In this document: piece by piece, positions 11,268 through 21,668 of the stretch
How the letters are laid out: each line of letters opens with the position of its first letter
Position numbering within the stretch: position 1 is the stretch's first letter
Assembly (NCBI GenBank): GCA_026770025.1
Contig: JAMXDE010000006.1
Location: 682,001 to 746,000 of the forward strand
Length of the DNA: 64,000 bases
Direction of reading: 5' to 3'
DNA from: Craspedostauros australis
Lineage: Eukaryota; Bacillariophyta; Bacillariophyceae; Mastogloiales; Achnanthaceae
Notes under the pieces: generated by a model
Told to the model about the DNA's origin: nothing
The model's database searches: none
Seen by the model: the letters and a program-made list of their open reading frames with translations, nothing else
Translations under genes and position numbers: made by a program

Positions 11268-12005
11268 GGTGGTAGCTGGGTTTGGTGGGTGGGGGGTTTT
11301 CGTTGTTGAGAGTAGTTTTATGTCCGATGCGAAGCGATGAGTGTGATCTTGTTGTTGCCGTTGTCTTTCCTGATTCAGGCGCTGTCACTGATTGTGACTA
11401 ACCCTGTGCGTGTGGTGTGTTGATTGCTGACGGGTGAACCTGAGGCTGAGGCTGGTGTCGAGGCAATTCTGCTTTTGCGCTGGTTTGGATCGTCATCAGC
11501 GCGAAACTACGCGACGCACTGTCACACCGTTGCGCATCACACCGCCTTCTTTTGCCAGCACAGAGCGAAATCCACCATGTCACCGCGACGCATTCGTGTT
11601 CTCTGCGCCTCCTTTTTGGATTTGTCGTCTTTTGGGCGGTTTGGGCCGTTGATGTGTTTGGTGACTCGTTCGCATGCACGTCATCACCCGTGATTCACCA
11701 TCAAGATTGTGTCTCTCATGACTGGAAGTTGTTGTTTTGCTGACGTCATCCAAGATACCCCAGCAAAGGAGACGAATTCTGACTCACACATCCCTTGCTT
11801 GGAAATCTGCACAGCGAAGTTTCGCTTTTTCGTCAGTTTTCCACCACGAACGAGCATCGTCCTGATCCCACAAGGCAAACAATCCAATTCGGCTTCGCAT
11901 CACCTTACTCTTTCGATTTCTCCACTCGTTGACACCAGAGACATGTTTGATGTGTGTCTGGTGTCAGCTGCTCCACCGGCTCGATACTTGAAGCGCGTGT
12001 ACGAC
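11268..12005. other. ftsH upstream region
   Basis: This is the DNA between the ftsH start codon and the left inverted repeat of the transposon. It should include the ftsH promoter and 5' leader. No coding gene and no clear TACTCGTA motif was seen. Confidence 0.5.
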
Positions 12006-12053
12006 CTGCACCAAATGCAGAATGGGTCACGATAGCACTGGTTGTGGAGTTTT
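12006..12053 (+). repeat. Left terminal inverted repeat of mariner-like element
   Basis: It starts CTGCACCAAATGCAG and matches the reverse complement of 16704-16752, with three mismatches and a one-base length difference (GGG against GGGG). Confidence 0.92.
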
Positions 12054-13112
12054 ACTCGTGATGAGTCGTGATAAAGTAGACTAAAATAGAGCACACCCAA
12101 AACTATCCAACCAACTACTTATGATGTTATATCTCGACACCATATCGTTTAAAATAAAAAATAGACAGTGCATTCGGACGCTTGGCTATCGATTATTCTG
12201 AATATCGAAGTTAAAATTGTATGAACTTTATTTTTAATGTCGTTTTGGCTTGCTGTCAGTCAGGTGGTGGGTGCGAAAAATTCTCGATGGCACCATGCTG
12301 CCCTACCTTCAGCACCCATGATCATCATTATCATCCTTGGCATTTTCACAATCTGCGCACCACATTGGCTCCGAATACCCCCCATCTATCCACTCCATGA
12401 AGGACAGAAAAATCTGGGCGCATTGGATATCCCAAAGGCTCCCTGCACTGAAACGCAGAATTTTCGAACACCCGATTCCGACACGGATGCCGTTCGTATT
12501 TGGATCCGTATCTCGTCGATACGATCGTTGCAGCTCCTCCACATGCCCCTCATGCGTTACCACATTCTCTGGCGACACACTGATGTGTTCAGAATGGGTG
12601 GGGCGCTCATACCTCCAAAGGTACACCTCCATGTGATGATGTCATCATGGAGTTTTTCCGACACCCCAAAAAATCCCTTTTGTGTGCATCCCAGGCTGAA
12701 GCCTCTTCCAGACCTTTGTTTTTTCCGGCGCTTCATGAACCGATCCCTGAGTTAATTCTGAACACATCTTGAATGGGTAGCTTGGCGATCTGGGTGACTT
12801 GTCAATGGCACCCATCATCAGCGAAGTCATGTAATGTTCCGCCACCACCCACCAAAAAAATCTTGCCCTCCACTTGTTTCTTGCGGAGGGCACCTTCCAG
12901 GCCACCCCCGACCCTCAAACTTCGTGTGCATCTTCATCGTATCCTCTTGGATGCGTCTTGCCCATCAATAGTTGTTGGGATGGCCTGTGCATTCCAGGCA
13001 GAGACCATATCCAACGAGCAGATGTTCCTCGGAATCGTGTCATGTGCGCGTGGGCCTGCCACGGTCCCAAATCAATCACGATGGCATCCCCCTCTCGCTC
13101 ATCTACCAAGAT

Positions 13113-13450
13113 TTACATGGCGGTTCCGCCCATATGCTCAGATATTGCACTGGGCTGCTGGTTGTCGCAGTGTCGATGATGCCGTTCGACGGCGCTTGAG
13201 GAGTTTTGTTGTGTTTCTCCATTGTCGTGTTGTTGTGTTGTGTTTGGTGTTCTCAAACAGTTTTTGCTGTTGGGGGCCATGGAGATTAACCACAATTCTA
13301 CCGAATGTGGCAACCAATGCGAACACTTTGCGAGTCCCGAATTTCGCCTCCATTCCACAACATCAAAACTGTCCTCACACAGTGGACAACGGAAACGCTG
13401 CACATCTGGGACGAGCTGCTGTTGATTCTCTGCTGCTTGTAGTTATAGCT
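13113..13450 (-). other. Possible antisense zinc-motif coding fragment inside the transposon
   Basis: On the minus strand an open frame without an ATG reads QRFRCPLCEDSFD, then an LAKCSHW segment, and could place four metal ligands. It lies left of the transposase gene, in the opposite direction. It could be an exon of a second transposon-borne gene or pure chance; no intron borders were settled. Confidence 0.2.
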
Positions 13451-13572
13451 TGTACAACAATGCACAATGACTGTGACCCTCCACATCGGAGAGAGTGGAC
13501 GATACGATGCACCTTGTGACCATCCAATGTTGCCCATGCCCCCTGTGATGCGCTGCGCCGTGCTGTGCATTG

Positions 13573-16248
13573 ATGGCTGGTGATGCGATGCGCTGTGTCG
13601 CTGTCCTCGTGATTCTGATGTGCGATGCGACACGCCTTTCAACTCAACTGCAGCCTCCATCAACACAGCACACATCATCCTGCAATCACTGTACTCTTCA
13701 CCTTGCAAACATGCTGCGCGCTGGTGATTGTGTAAAGGTGGCACCTCACACCGACTCGAATGACAAGGTCCACAACCTGGGTGTATGTCATGTTGAGTTT
13801 GCAATGAAGCTGACTGCTGAAGGCGCTACGATCAAACGCAATGGGTCTCTTGCACCAGGAGAGGTGGCAATGGTCATGGTGACCCCAGTGATGGGGCAGA
13901 GCCAAATGTACGTTGTTCGTGAGGATCTGTGCACGTCACACAGCCTCGCTACCTTCGCGCGGACTCCAAACGCTGGTGGCCTTGCTAAGCCTTCCCTCCT
14001 TTCTCCCCAGCATCGCTCCGTCGCTGTTACACGTGTCAACAACAAGGCTAAGCCCCCCACACCATCCCCAACTACCACGGAATCGCAAGAAGCCAAACTC
14101 GCTGCTTTTCTGGAGGTCTCACGTCAACAGAAAGAAACGGCAATCGCCCGTCTCAACAAGCAGATGAAGAGAGGTGCAACAACAAAAGGATGGCTACAAA
14201 AGGATGGAGGGCGTAGCAACACTAAGTCCACCAATAGAAAGAAACAACTTGATACGCAAAACAAGCACAACTACATTGTTCTCTACTTCAATTTGGGTGG
14301 GATCCCAGCCAACACAAAATTGATCGCCCACGCTTGGGATATTGGTGCCACCACTGTTGCAAGCAACATCAAGAAATTCCAACAGAACAAGCTGGAACGG
14401 AAGAAGTGCAGTGATGCAGGCAGCACCATCTTCACCTGCCCCAAGAAGCAAAAGCAATACTTCACGCTGCGTGCCATCTTTGTGAAACGACTGCAGCTCA
14501 AACATCCACAACAACGGTTGCTGCCCGAAGACATCTCTTATGCCTATGCCTCTGCTTCTCCTGAAGAGCTGGCATCCGCAAAATCCCTGTCTGATTCATG
14601 GTTGGAGCGTGGTCCCTTCCTGCAAGTTGAGCTCCAGGATGTGTTGCAACGATGCAATGGCGCAATCTTGTGGGACGATGTTGCACGTGAACTAGCAGGA
14701 AGCGGCAACATCCAATGCATCTGCAAAGAAACCATCCAAACATACGTGATGGGATTGGAGGGCAGCAAATATTGTTCTACAACAATGCTCCCCAAGATCA
14801 AGGGTGACATCAAGGTGAAGCGCAACAGGTGGGCCAAGGACTTCTGTGTGTTCTGGGAATCAGCGGAGCTGTTCCCGAATACGCAAGTTGTTGTTGTCCA
14901 CATGGACGAGAAGTGGTTCTACTCTATTGTCGCTCGCAAGCATCTCAAACATGTGCCCCAGATGGGTGTTAAGCCTGTTGACCATGCTGTGCACCACAAG
15001 TGCCACATTGAAAAGACCATGGCGATTGCATCAACAGCGTTCGCTCCAACAGACAACCGCTTTGATCGAGGAGGAAAGGCGTATCGTGTCAGCTTTGAAC
15101 GTGTTGGGCGCATGGTCCCAGCGCAGAAGAATACGTACCAGCGAACTTGGGTCTCGCCAACCAAGTACAAGCACCTTCCTGATCCCATGAAAATCTCTCG
15201 GGAGAAGGGTAAACTGTATTTCCAACCACTGGAGATCACTGGCAGCAAGGAATCAGTTGGTCCTCCTGATAAGCCCAAGCCGAAATACAGCCTCAAGAAC
15301 TTCTTCCGCGAAAAAGAAATCCCCGCACTGGATTCGCTCGCCAGCAAAATCAAGGCCGAAACGGGCAAGAACGTGGTGATTCGGTACCAGATGGATGGCG
15401 CAGGGCCACACAGAGACACAGAACTGCTCAGGTTCATCAACCAAGAGTTCGACAGTCATGGATGGCACCTACAATTTCAACCATCGAATTCTCCCATCAC
15501 GAATGTGAAAGACGATGCAATATTCCCAGCAATGTCGAAGCACGTATCGGCACATCAAGGTAAGCACTACGGGAGTCGCATGCTCACCACTGATGCGTTG
15601 TGGGGCGCTTGTGGAACCTGTTGGGAGCAATTTGGGCTGGACAAGGTGGCTCGCGCGTATGTTTGCCACCATCAGATCGCCTACGCAATTTGTGCTGCGA
15701 AAGGAGGTGACGAATTTGTGACGGAGCGCAAGGGATTGAGCATGAATGTGCAGAAACAAACGTTCACCGAAACTGACAAGGATGGCAACAAGATTGGCGT
15801 TACTGTGTCTCACATGGACTTCGTGTTGGAGGAGGATGAGGCATCCAACACGACCACCAAGAAACCAGCTGCAACAGGCAACAAAGGAAAATCAGCTGAC
15901 TTCAAATATGCCAAGCCCAACATCAAAGGTATGTACAATGATGCGCTCAAGGTGATGGCTATCAGTGGACTGCAGTGCCTGAAAACGAACCTGCCAACAA
16001 CCAGCAGCCTCATTCCGTTGCTGGAGAAGCAAATCATTGTGACCACCAAAGCCAACGAGGAGGCTGAACAACAGAAGAAAGGCAAGAAGAAGAAGACGCC
16101 CAGCAAGAGCAAAGCTGAGATCATTGAGCCTCACAACAACAACACCGAGGCAGCACCCACCATGAACACATTCGAAGTGGCCTGTCTGAGTGGCAAGACC
16201 GAGCATCGCAGCAAAGCAGAGCAGGATACCAACACAGCAGAGATGTAA
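13573..16248 (+). CDS. Mariner-like DDD transposase
   Basis: Uninterrupted gene of 891 residues; the first ATG is at 13573. It is the transposase of the surrounding element and should bind the inverted repeats and cut and join the DNA. The catalytic acids sit in family motifs: HMDEKWFY (D445), YQMDGAGPH (D608) and SNSPITNVKDD (D647 or D648). This gives 38 or 39 residues between the last two, close to the DD39D plant-type mariners. A helix-turn-helix-like region lies around residues 225-270. The first about 200 residues and the Lys/Asn-rich last 120 go well beyond a usual 350-450-residue mariner transposase, and I do not recognise them. Starts at later Mets (for example 13711) are possible. 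Confidence 0.88.
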   Translation: MAGDAMRCVAVLVILMCDATRLSTQLQPPSTQHTSSCNHCTLHLANMLRAGDCVKVAPHTDSNDKVHNLGVCHVEFAMKLTAEGATIKRNGSLAPGEVAMVMVTPVMGQSQMYVVREDLCTSHSLATFARTPNAGGLAKPSLLSPQHRSVAVTRVNNKAKPPTPSPTTTESQEAKLAAFLEVSRQQKETAIARLNKQMKRGATTKGWLQKDGGRSNTKSTNRKKQLDTQNKHNYIVLYFNLGGIPANTKLIAHAWDIGATTVASNIKKFQQNKLERKKCSDAGSTIFTCPKKQKQYFTLRAIFVKRLQLKHPQQRLLPEDISYAYASASPEELASAKSLSDSWLERGPFLQVELQDVLQRCNGAILWDDVARELAGSGNIQCICKETIQTYVMGLEGSKYCSTTMLPKIKGDIKVKRNRWAKDFCVFWESAELFPNTQVVVVHMDEKWFYSIVARKHLKHVPQMGVKPVDHAVHHKCHIEKTMAIASTAFAPTDNRFDRGGKAYRVSFERVGRMVPAQKNTYQRTWVSPTKYKHLPDPMKISREKGKLYFQPLEITGSKESVGPPDKPKPKYSLKNFFREKEIPALDSLASKIKAETGKNVVIRYQMDGAGPHRDTELLRFINQEFDSHGWHLQFQPSNSPITNVKDDAIFPAMSKHVSAHQGKHYGSRMLTTDALWGACGTCWEQFGLDKVARAYVCHHQIAYAICAAKGGDEFVTERKGLSMNVQKQTFTETDKDGNKIGVTVSHMDFVLEEDEASNTTTKKPAATGNKGKSADFKYAKPNIKGMYNDALKVMAISGLQCLKTNLPTTSSLIPLLEKQIIVTTKANEEAEQQKKGKKKKTPSKSKAEIIEPHNNNTEAAPTMNTFEVACLSGKTEHRSKAEQDTNTAEM

Positions 16249-16703
16249 CTGCAAATTGTAGTAGTAGTACTGTATGTTGTAGGTACACCTGTGATTCGAA
16301 TGGTTGTGTGCGCATCGTCTGCTTGATGGCATGGAGGATTGTGGTGTGTGGTGTTGTGTTTGAGTTTTTGTTTGTGACGAGGACCGTTATTTTTGTGTCG
16401 TGGTTGGTGCGCGTCGCCACACGATTGGTGTGTTGTGTCGCGGAGCCGTCACGTTGTGTTGTGGCACGGTCCGCGTGTGTTGCGGCGCGATTGGTGTGTG
16501 CTGCGCAGCCATCACGTTGTGTCGCGGAGCAAGGGCCACGTGCTGCGAGACGCACTCACATCTTGTGTTGTGAGTGGTTTCGCATGACGTCGAATCCGTC
16601 CTGTGACGTAGAAGACGGATCCGAGAGGGACAACACGAAATAGCTCTAAATATGCAATCGCCGCTTCTCCCAAAAGCAAGCAAACCAGTGGCAACAAGGG
16701 GCC

Positions 16704-16752
16704 AAAACTCTACAACTAGTGTTATCGTGACCCCATTCTGCATTTGGTGCAG
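16704..16752 (-). repeat. Right terminal inverted repeat of mariner-like element
   Basis: It ends CTGCATTTGGTGCAG, the inverse of the left repeat. Followed by CTAG, so a TA lies one base outside. Confidence 0.92.
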
Positions 16753-17636
16753 CTAGTAAGTGCAGTGCTGAACAATGCATGGATAAGTTGCTCTCCCTTG
16801 CCACCAAGTTCAGGTGAGTGTGCATGGTCCGTGTATGGGAGGTTATGTGAAGCTGATGGATTGTGTCCTTGTTTTAGACCATTGCAGAGTAGAGCACGCG
16901 TGCTCGAGCTCGTACTCGGAAGAAAGTGCAGATAGGAGCACCAAGATGTACCATCCGTAGCTTCGCTCCTCGATTGGTAGCCTGACGCCGCCAATGCAGC
17001 GTTCTGATACGTGCACTTGCAGCCATAGTTCCTTTGTTTGCTCTCGATTCCATTCCATTCCACCAAGTGAGATCGCTGCCGTTCTGCCGAGGCAAGTACC
17101 GATGACAACAACCGATGTACTCTGAACAATGGCGGCACGGATCTCTGAAAGAGACTGACACTCTTAGTCTGACCTAGTGTTCCGAAGCGCCACAATATTC
17201 AGTAGAACATAATACAATGCATCTAATAGAGGCTCCTGGCTGCTCTGCGAGCTGCATATTCTCCGAGTACTCGTGGCTTTGCTGACCAGAGCAGGCTACG
17301 AACTACCGTTCCGAGCGGTATACACGAAATCGAGATATTCATTCGTGTGAAATGACTCGGGACTTGTCCGCCCCCGCCCAGCTTCCACGTGAAACCAACT
17401 GGCTCGCACATGAGCGCAGAGTCGTGAAAGATACGACAACACAACCACCACGAACAGCACCAACAGCACCAACACCACAACAACGAGCTCAACCATCAGA
17501 GACAACACACACACACCACCTCTGAAGGTCCCCAGCACCCAAAGACCATACTCGTACGATCTACTTGTGCCAACAAATACCACAGTTACCAGTTATAGAT
17601 CGTACTCGGAGCATTCCATCAGTTTCCAGAGCAACC
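16753..17636. other. Upstream region of the CAAX protease gene
   Basis: No coding gene is seen between the transposon and the CAAX protease start. The last about 190 bases are A/C-rich like a 5' leader and carry the TACTCGTA motif. Confidence 0.5.
17549..17609 (+). promoter_or_regulatory. Two TACTCG-type motifs upstream of the CAAX protease
   Basis: TACTCGTACG (17549-17558) and GTACTCGG (17602-17609) lie 28-88 bases before the ATG at 17637. They belong to the motif family recurring upstream of genes in this window; function is inferred. Confidence 0.35.
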
Positions 17637-19420
17637 ATGACACCGCTCGCGCCGCTGTACACGCAGAGTGGGGCTGGTGCGGAGGTAGCCGCGCAGGATG
17701 GCTCTTCCAGCATCGCAGCATGGTCGTTGACAGCCACGATCGCCTTCACGCTGATTGTGTACACGTTGGAGGGCAGCCTGGACGGTCGCCAGAAGAAGGC
17801 CTACCAGAAGACCAAGTTCCCCGTTGAGCTCGAGACGACCGTCTCCAAGATCGACACGGAGACTCCCCGGACGGCTTCGAAGAAAGAGAGCAGCAAGGAC
17901 GGCGACAATGATGGCGACAATGATGGCGATGATAAGGACAAGATCAAGAGCACGGAGTCGTTGCTGAAACAGCTGCAGGCCAAATTCAAGAACTCGCAGA
18001 CGTACGGCTTGGACAAGGTCAACTTCGGCATGATTGCATCCGCCTACGATGCCTTTGAGTCTATCGTGTTCCTCATCATCGGCTTCCTGCCATTCGTGTG
18101 GGACAAATCTGTGGAGATCGGTCAGTCGTTCTTTGGCTTGACCCAAGAGAACGAGATCAAGATCACGCTTATTTTTCTGCTGCTCGTCACCATCGTTGGC
18201 ACCATCACCTCGCTGCCATTCGAGCTCTACTCAACCTTCCAGATCGAACGCAAGCACGGATTCAACAAGCAAACCTACGGCCTTTTCTTCACGGACAAGA
18301 TCAAGTCATTGATTCTCACGTTTGCCATCGGAGGCCCGTTCATCGCGCTGCTGCTCAGGATCATTCAGAGCGGGGGTCAGTACTTCTACCTCTACGTTTG
18401 GGCATTCATGTTCGTCTTCTCAGTCTTCATGATGACCATCGTCCCCGTCTTCATCATGCCACTGTTCAACAAGTACGAACCGCTCGCGGAGGGAGATTTG
18501 AAGACCAGGATCTACCAGCTGGCAGACAGGCTCGAGTACCCGCTCAAGAAGCTCTTTGTCATGGACGGCTCCAAGCGTTCGGCGCATTCCAACGCCTTCA
18601 TGTTTGGATTTGGCAGCAACAAGCGAATCGGTAAGACGCGGCGCAGCTTGTGTGTGGACTTTGCCATGTTCGTCTTCGCGTGGTGTGCACCATGAATATC
18701 AATATCATCCTGCGTGGTGCCATCCATTGTACCAATATTCGTACTAGAGTTTGCACACAAGTGAAGGCATTTCATACAGTCCAGCACATACCAAATGTAT
18801 GGCACTCACCCTTCGCGAAATGTTGACTCTCATCCAATTCCTTCATTCCTTCCGCTGGTGACATCTCTGCGTCACGCTCATATACCACGTTCCATACCAC
18901 TCTCCCTGTGCATTCATCAGTCCTTTTCGACACACTCCTGGAGCAGGTCAGCGATGATGAAGTCTTGGCCATTCTTGGGCACGAGCTCGGTCATTGGAAA
19001 CTCGGGCATACTCTCACAAACTTTGCTGTCACCCAGTTTTACTTCGGTGCCGCGTTCTACTTCTTCTCCCTCTGCTACACCAACCGTGAACTGTATGCCG
19101 CGTTTGGATTCGACGATGAGTCGCAGCCAGTCCCCACAGTCATCGCCCTCATGCTGTTCTTCCAAACCATCTGGGCACCCATCGACAAGATACTCAGCTT
19201 CGTTCTAACTGTCTTTTCCCGACACTGCGAGTTTGCTGCGGACAAGTTCTCTGTCGATCTCGACATGAGCAAGGAGTTGCAGAGCGGCCTTTGCAAGATC
19301 CACCTGGAGAATTTGGGTGCAATGTGCCCCGACCCGTGGTATTCCAGCTATCATTACTCTCACCCTCCACTGGTCGAACGGTTATCGGCCATGATGAAAT
19401 TCGATGACAAGAGGAAGTAG
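17637..19420 (+). CDS. STE24: CAAX prenyl protease 1 (Ste24/ZMPSTE24 family)
   Basis: Two exons, 17637-18630 and 18921-19420, flank a 290-nt GT-AG intron (ATCG|GTAAG ... CATCAG|TCC). The joint restores the family motif NKRIVLFDTLLE; the protein has 497 residues. It is a multi-spanning ER-membrane zinc metalloprotease that removes the AAX tripeptide from prenylated proteins and may make a second N-terminal cut. The M48 zinc motif HELGH opens exon 2 (HELGHWKLGH), and the third ligand is in CEFAADKF. Several hydrophobic helices precede it. An acidic Asp/Gly/Asn-rich insert (around 17905-17940, DGDNDGDNDGDDKDK) sits in the first cytosolic loop and is unusual. The chosen ATG follows an in-frame stretch without Met. 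Identification is firm. Confidence 0.93.
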
Positions 19421-19723
19421 ACGACAACAGATTGGAGGGGTGGAGTGTTTGTGGAGTACACAAGCCTACGACTCCACATACGGACGATCCTCAAACGCAA
19501 CATATTCACACAGTATCAATCAAAATGGCTGAAACATCGCCCTTCACTCAACTGGTAGGTTGGCAATATATGTCTTAACATCTGGTTCTGCTCCCATCAC
19601 AGGGAATCACCTTCGCCCGCCATACAGATGCAGGTACATGCTGGTACTTGTACGGTCCCGAGTACACCAAATGATAGCGCCGTATGATCTTATGCAAGAG
19701 CAGCAACATGCGGAGAGATAACT

Positions 19724-21161
19724 TCACTTTGTCTGGAAGACGTTTTGAATCATTGGCTTGCCCACACTCAGGGCAGCGTTGTCCAGCTCCAACACAGCAT
19801 CTGGCTTCAGTTTCCAACCAGTAGCGCCGATGTTTTCTCGTGCTTGAGCCACTGTTGAGTCGGCACGAGGTGAAAATGGCGATGCGTGGCGAGTTGTTGT
19901 GCAGTGTGATCGCAACAGTGGACAAGCGGGTTTGAGTGAGGATGACAGCGGGCACGAGTACGACCACGAGCATTGCGCATGTGTCGGAGTCAATAAGATT
20001 GAATCGCACGCGGTCCCTGCTCAGACATAGACAAGCACACAAGTCAAAGCGCAAATGGAAAAGTAGAAGTCCACATACATTCGGCTGGGTACAGAATGTA
20101 GGAATACCATACGAGCGCCAATCTCTTCCAATGGCAACAGTCAGAGGCGGCCACTTACGATTGCGAGCGCCAGGGATCGGGACTGTGCCCTTGCGGATGG
20201 CCCAGTTGATCGCCACCTGACTTTGCGATTTCCCGTACTCCTTTCCGATCACTTCCATCGTTTGAAGAAGCTGCTGCGCGCCCGGAAGCAGTTCTCTGAA
20301 CAACTGGCGCCTTGGACCCTTTTGCGGCAGGTTATCCACGTCATACTTGCCAGTCAGCAATCCCAAGCACAGCGGCGAATATGAAATCAAGCGGCAGTCG
20401 ACCTCGTCGCAGGCCTCGTTCATTTCTTTGGCGACGTCGTACGTCATGAGCGAGTACTGGATCTGAGCAACACCGAGCGGAACGTCGCGTGACTTCATAT
20501 ACTCCGATGCCTTTCGCAGTTGCTTCGGGCCGTAGTTGGAGAGACCCACGGCGTCGCAGAGACCTTGATCATATATGTCGCACAGACCGTCCCAGAATGC
20601 GCGTTCCTGAAATGGCTGGTAGTTCGACGTCGACCAGTGCGCCTGCGCAATGGAAAGCTTATCTTGCTCCAACCTCTTCAAGCTTTGTCGTGCCGCCTGC
20701 ACAATCTGCGAGCTCGTGATGCGCCATGGATACGGCGCCAGCTTGGTGGCCACCTGCTGCTCATTGCTCGTCACCGAGGATGGGTTGAAGCCAAAACTGA
20801 TACCGCCGGCACCACTGAACCATCCCTTTTTGTCTTTGGCTTGAGATCGCTCTTCCAAGTACCGACGTTCGAATTGGCCCAGCAGTATCTCGGCACGTCC
20901 GTTCAGGTCGAGGGTACCGTACGAATCGGCAGTGTCGAACAACGTCACGCCGGCGCTGCGGACTTCCCTATACGCCTCGTAGATGTCCTCATCCTGCGAC
21001 GGATCGTAGTCAAACAGCAGGCGATTCCCCCAGCTCCACGTTCCGCATCCCAGCTCGCTGATGGTGATTGGCCCGGCCGACACCCTGCCCACCTGCAATG
21101 CGACCGAACTGTGGGACAGCAGAAGCAGAGTCGCCGCTGCTCTGATGATCAGGTTTGACAT
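19724..21161 (-). CDS. Aldo/keto reductase with N-terminal signal-like segment
   Basis: Two exons, 21161-20159 and 19851-19724, flank a 307-nt GT-AG intron (AATC|GTAAGT ... CAACAG|TGG). The joint gives the conserved PIPGARN...QARENIGATGW ending; the protein has 376 residues. It is an NAD(P)H-dependent oxidoreductase of the TIM-barrel AKR superfamily. The catalytic tetrad is visible as Asp and Tyr in FDTADSYG, Lys in VATKLAP and His in QAHWSTSNY, and the cofactor-binding end PIPGARN is present. The N-terminal 22 residues (SNLIIRAAATLLLLSHSSVA) look like a signal peptide but lack a Phe at the cleavage site, so plastid or secretory fate is open. An upstream in-frame ATG at 21194 would spoil the signal peptide. 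Substrate unknown; plant relatives in plastids act on sugars and aldehydes. Confidence 0.9.
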
Positions 21162-21162
21162 G

Positions 21163-21231
21163 ATACTCGTGTGCGTCGCAATTCGATCTTTCATTCTGCT
21201 CTTGGCGTGTGTGGTACTGTACTCGCACTCG
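21163..21231 (-). promoter_or_regulatory. TACTCG-type motifs directly upstream of the aldo/keto reductase
   Basis: Plus-strand ATACTCGTG (21163-21171) abuts the start codon and GTACTGTACTCGCACTCG (21214-21231) lies 50-70 bases upstream. They belong to the recurring motif family. Confidence 0.3.
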
Positions 21232-21267
21232 ATTGGAGTATTGGTTCCCACGAGTAGAGATTAATGA

Positions 21268-21330
21268 CAGTGGCAGTGGCAGTGGCAGTAGCAGTGGCAG
21301 TGCCAATGGTAATGACAATGACAATGGCAA
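21268..21330. repeat. CAGTGG hexamer and AATGAC repeats
   Basis: About six copies of CAGTGG (one changed to CAGTAG) are followed by AATGRC-type units. They sit about 105-170 bp upstream of the aldo/keto reductase start, within its likely promoter or leader. Confidence 0.75.
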
Positions 21331-21668
21331 AGGGCGTGGGTGCAGTGGCAGTGATAGTGACGAGATGGATGGCGTGCATGGAGTCGCGGTGGATCCTGTC
21401 GATTTGTGCAAACAAGAAGATGGAGGAAGAAATCCAGGCTGACGTCAGGGAATTGTTTATGCATCGAAACCTTTTGCAATGGCCAGTCTACCGCTGACCC
21501 CAAGAGCGCCCGAGGCACTCGCTGGACGCCATGATGCCCACGCAAATGATGTTACCGGACATGGTCATCTACAAAGTAGAGTACTTATGCGATTATGTTG
21601 AGTAGCATTTCATGTTTCTACGTAATACTCGTGAGAATTGCACCATGATGCTTTCCTAGAATAGAATA

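Larger units (their letters stand above)
12006..16752 (+). mobile_element. Mariner-like (Tc1/mariner superfamily) DNA transposon, apparently whole
   Basis: A 4747-bp element bounded by inverted repeats at 12006-12053 and 16704-16752, which agree except for three substitutions and one single-base indel. It holds one long intact transposase gene on the plus strand. TA dinucleotides, the usual mariner target, lie 4 bases outside the left repeat (12000-12001) and 1 base outside the right repeat (16754-16755). A TA target duplication is therefore possible but not clean. The inverted repeat begins with the self-complementary motif CTGCA(CCAAA)TGCAG. Near the right end, 16420-16465 and 16489-16530 are imperfect direct repeats about 69 bp apart. 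Uninterrupted coding and similar termini suggest recent activity. Confidence 0.88.

Noticed and set aside
21264-21410. Repeat array considered as a CRISPR or satellite
   Set aside because: The hexamer and AATGRC units are simple microsatellite repeats without spacers, in a eukaryotic promoter region.
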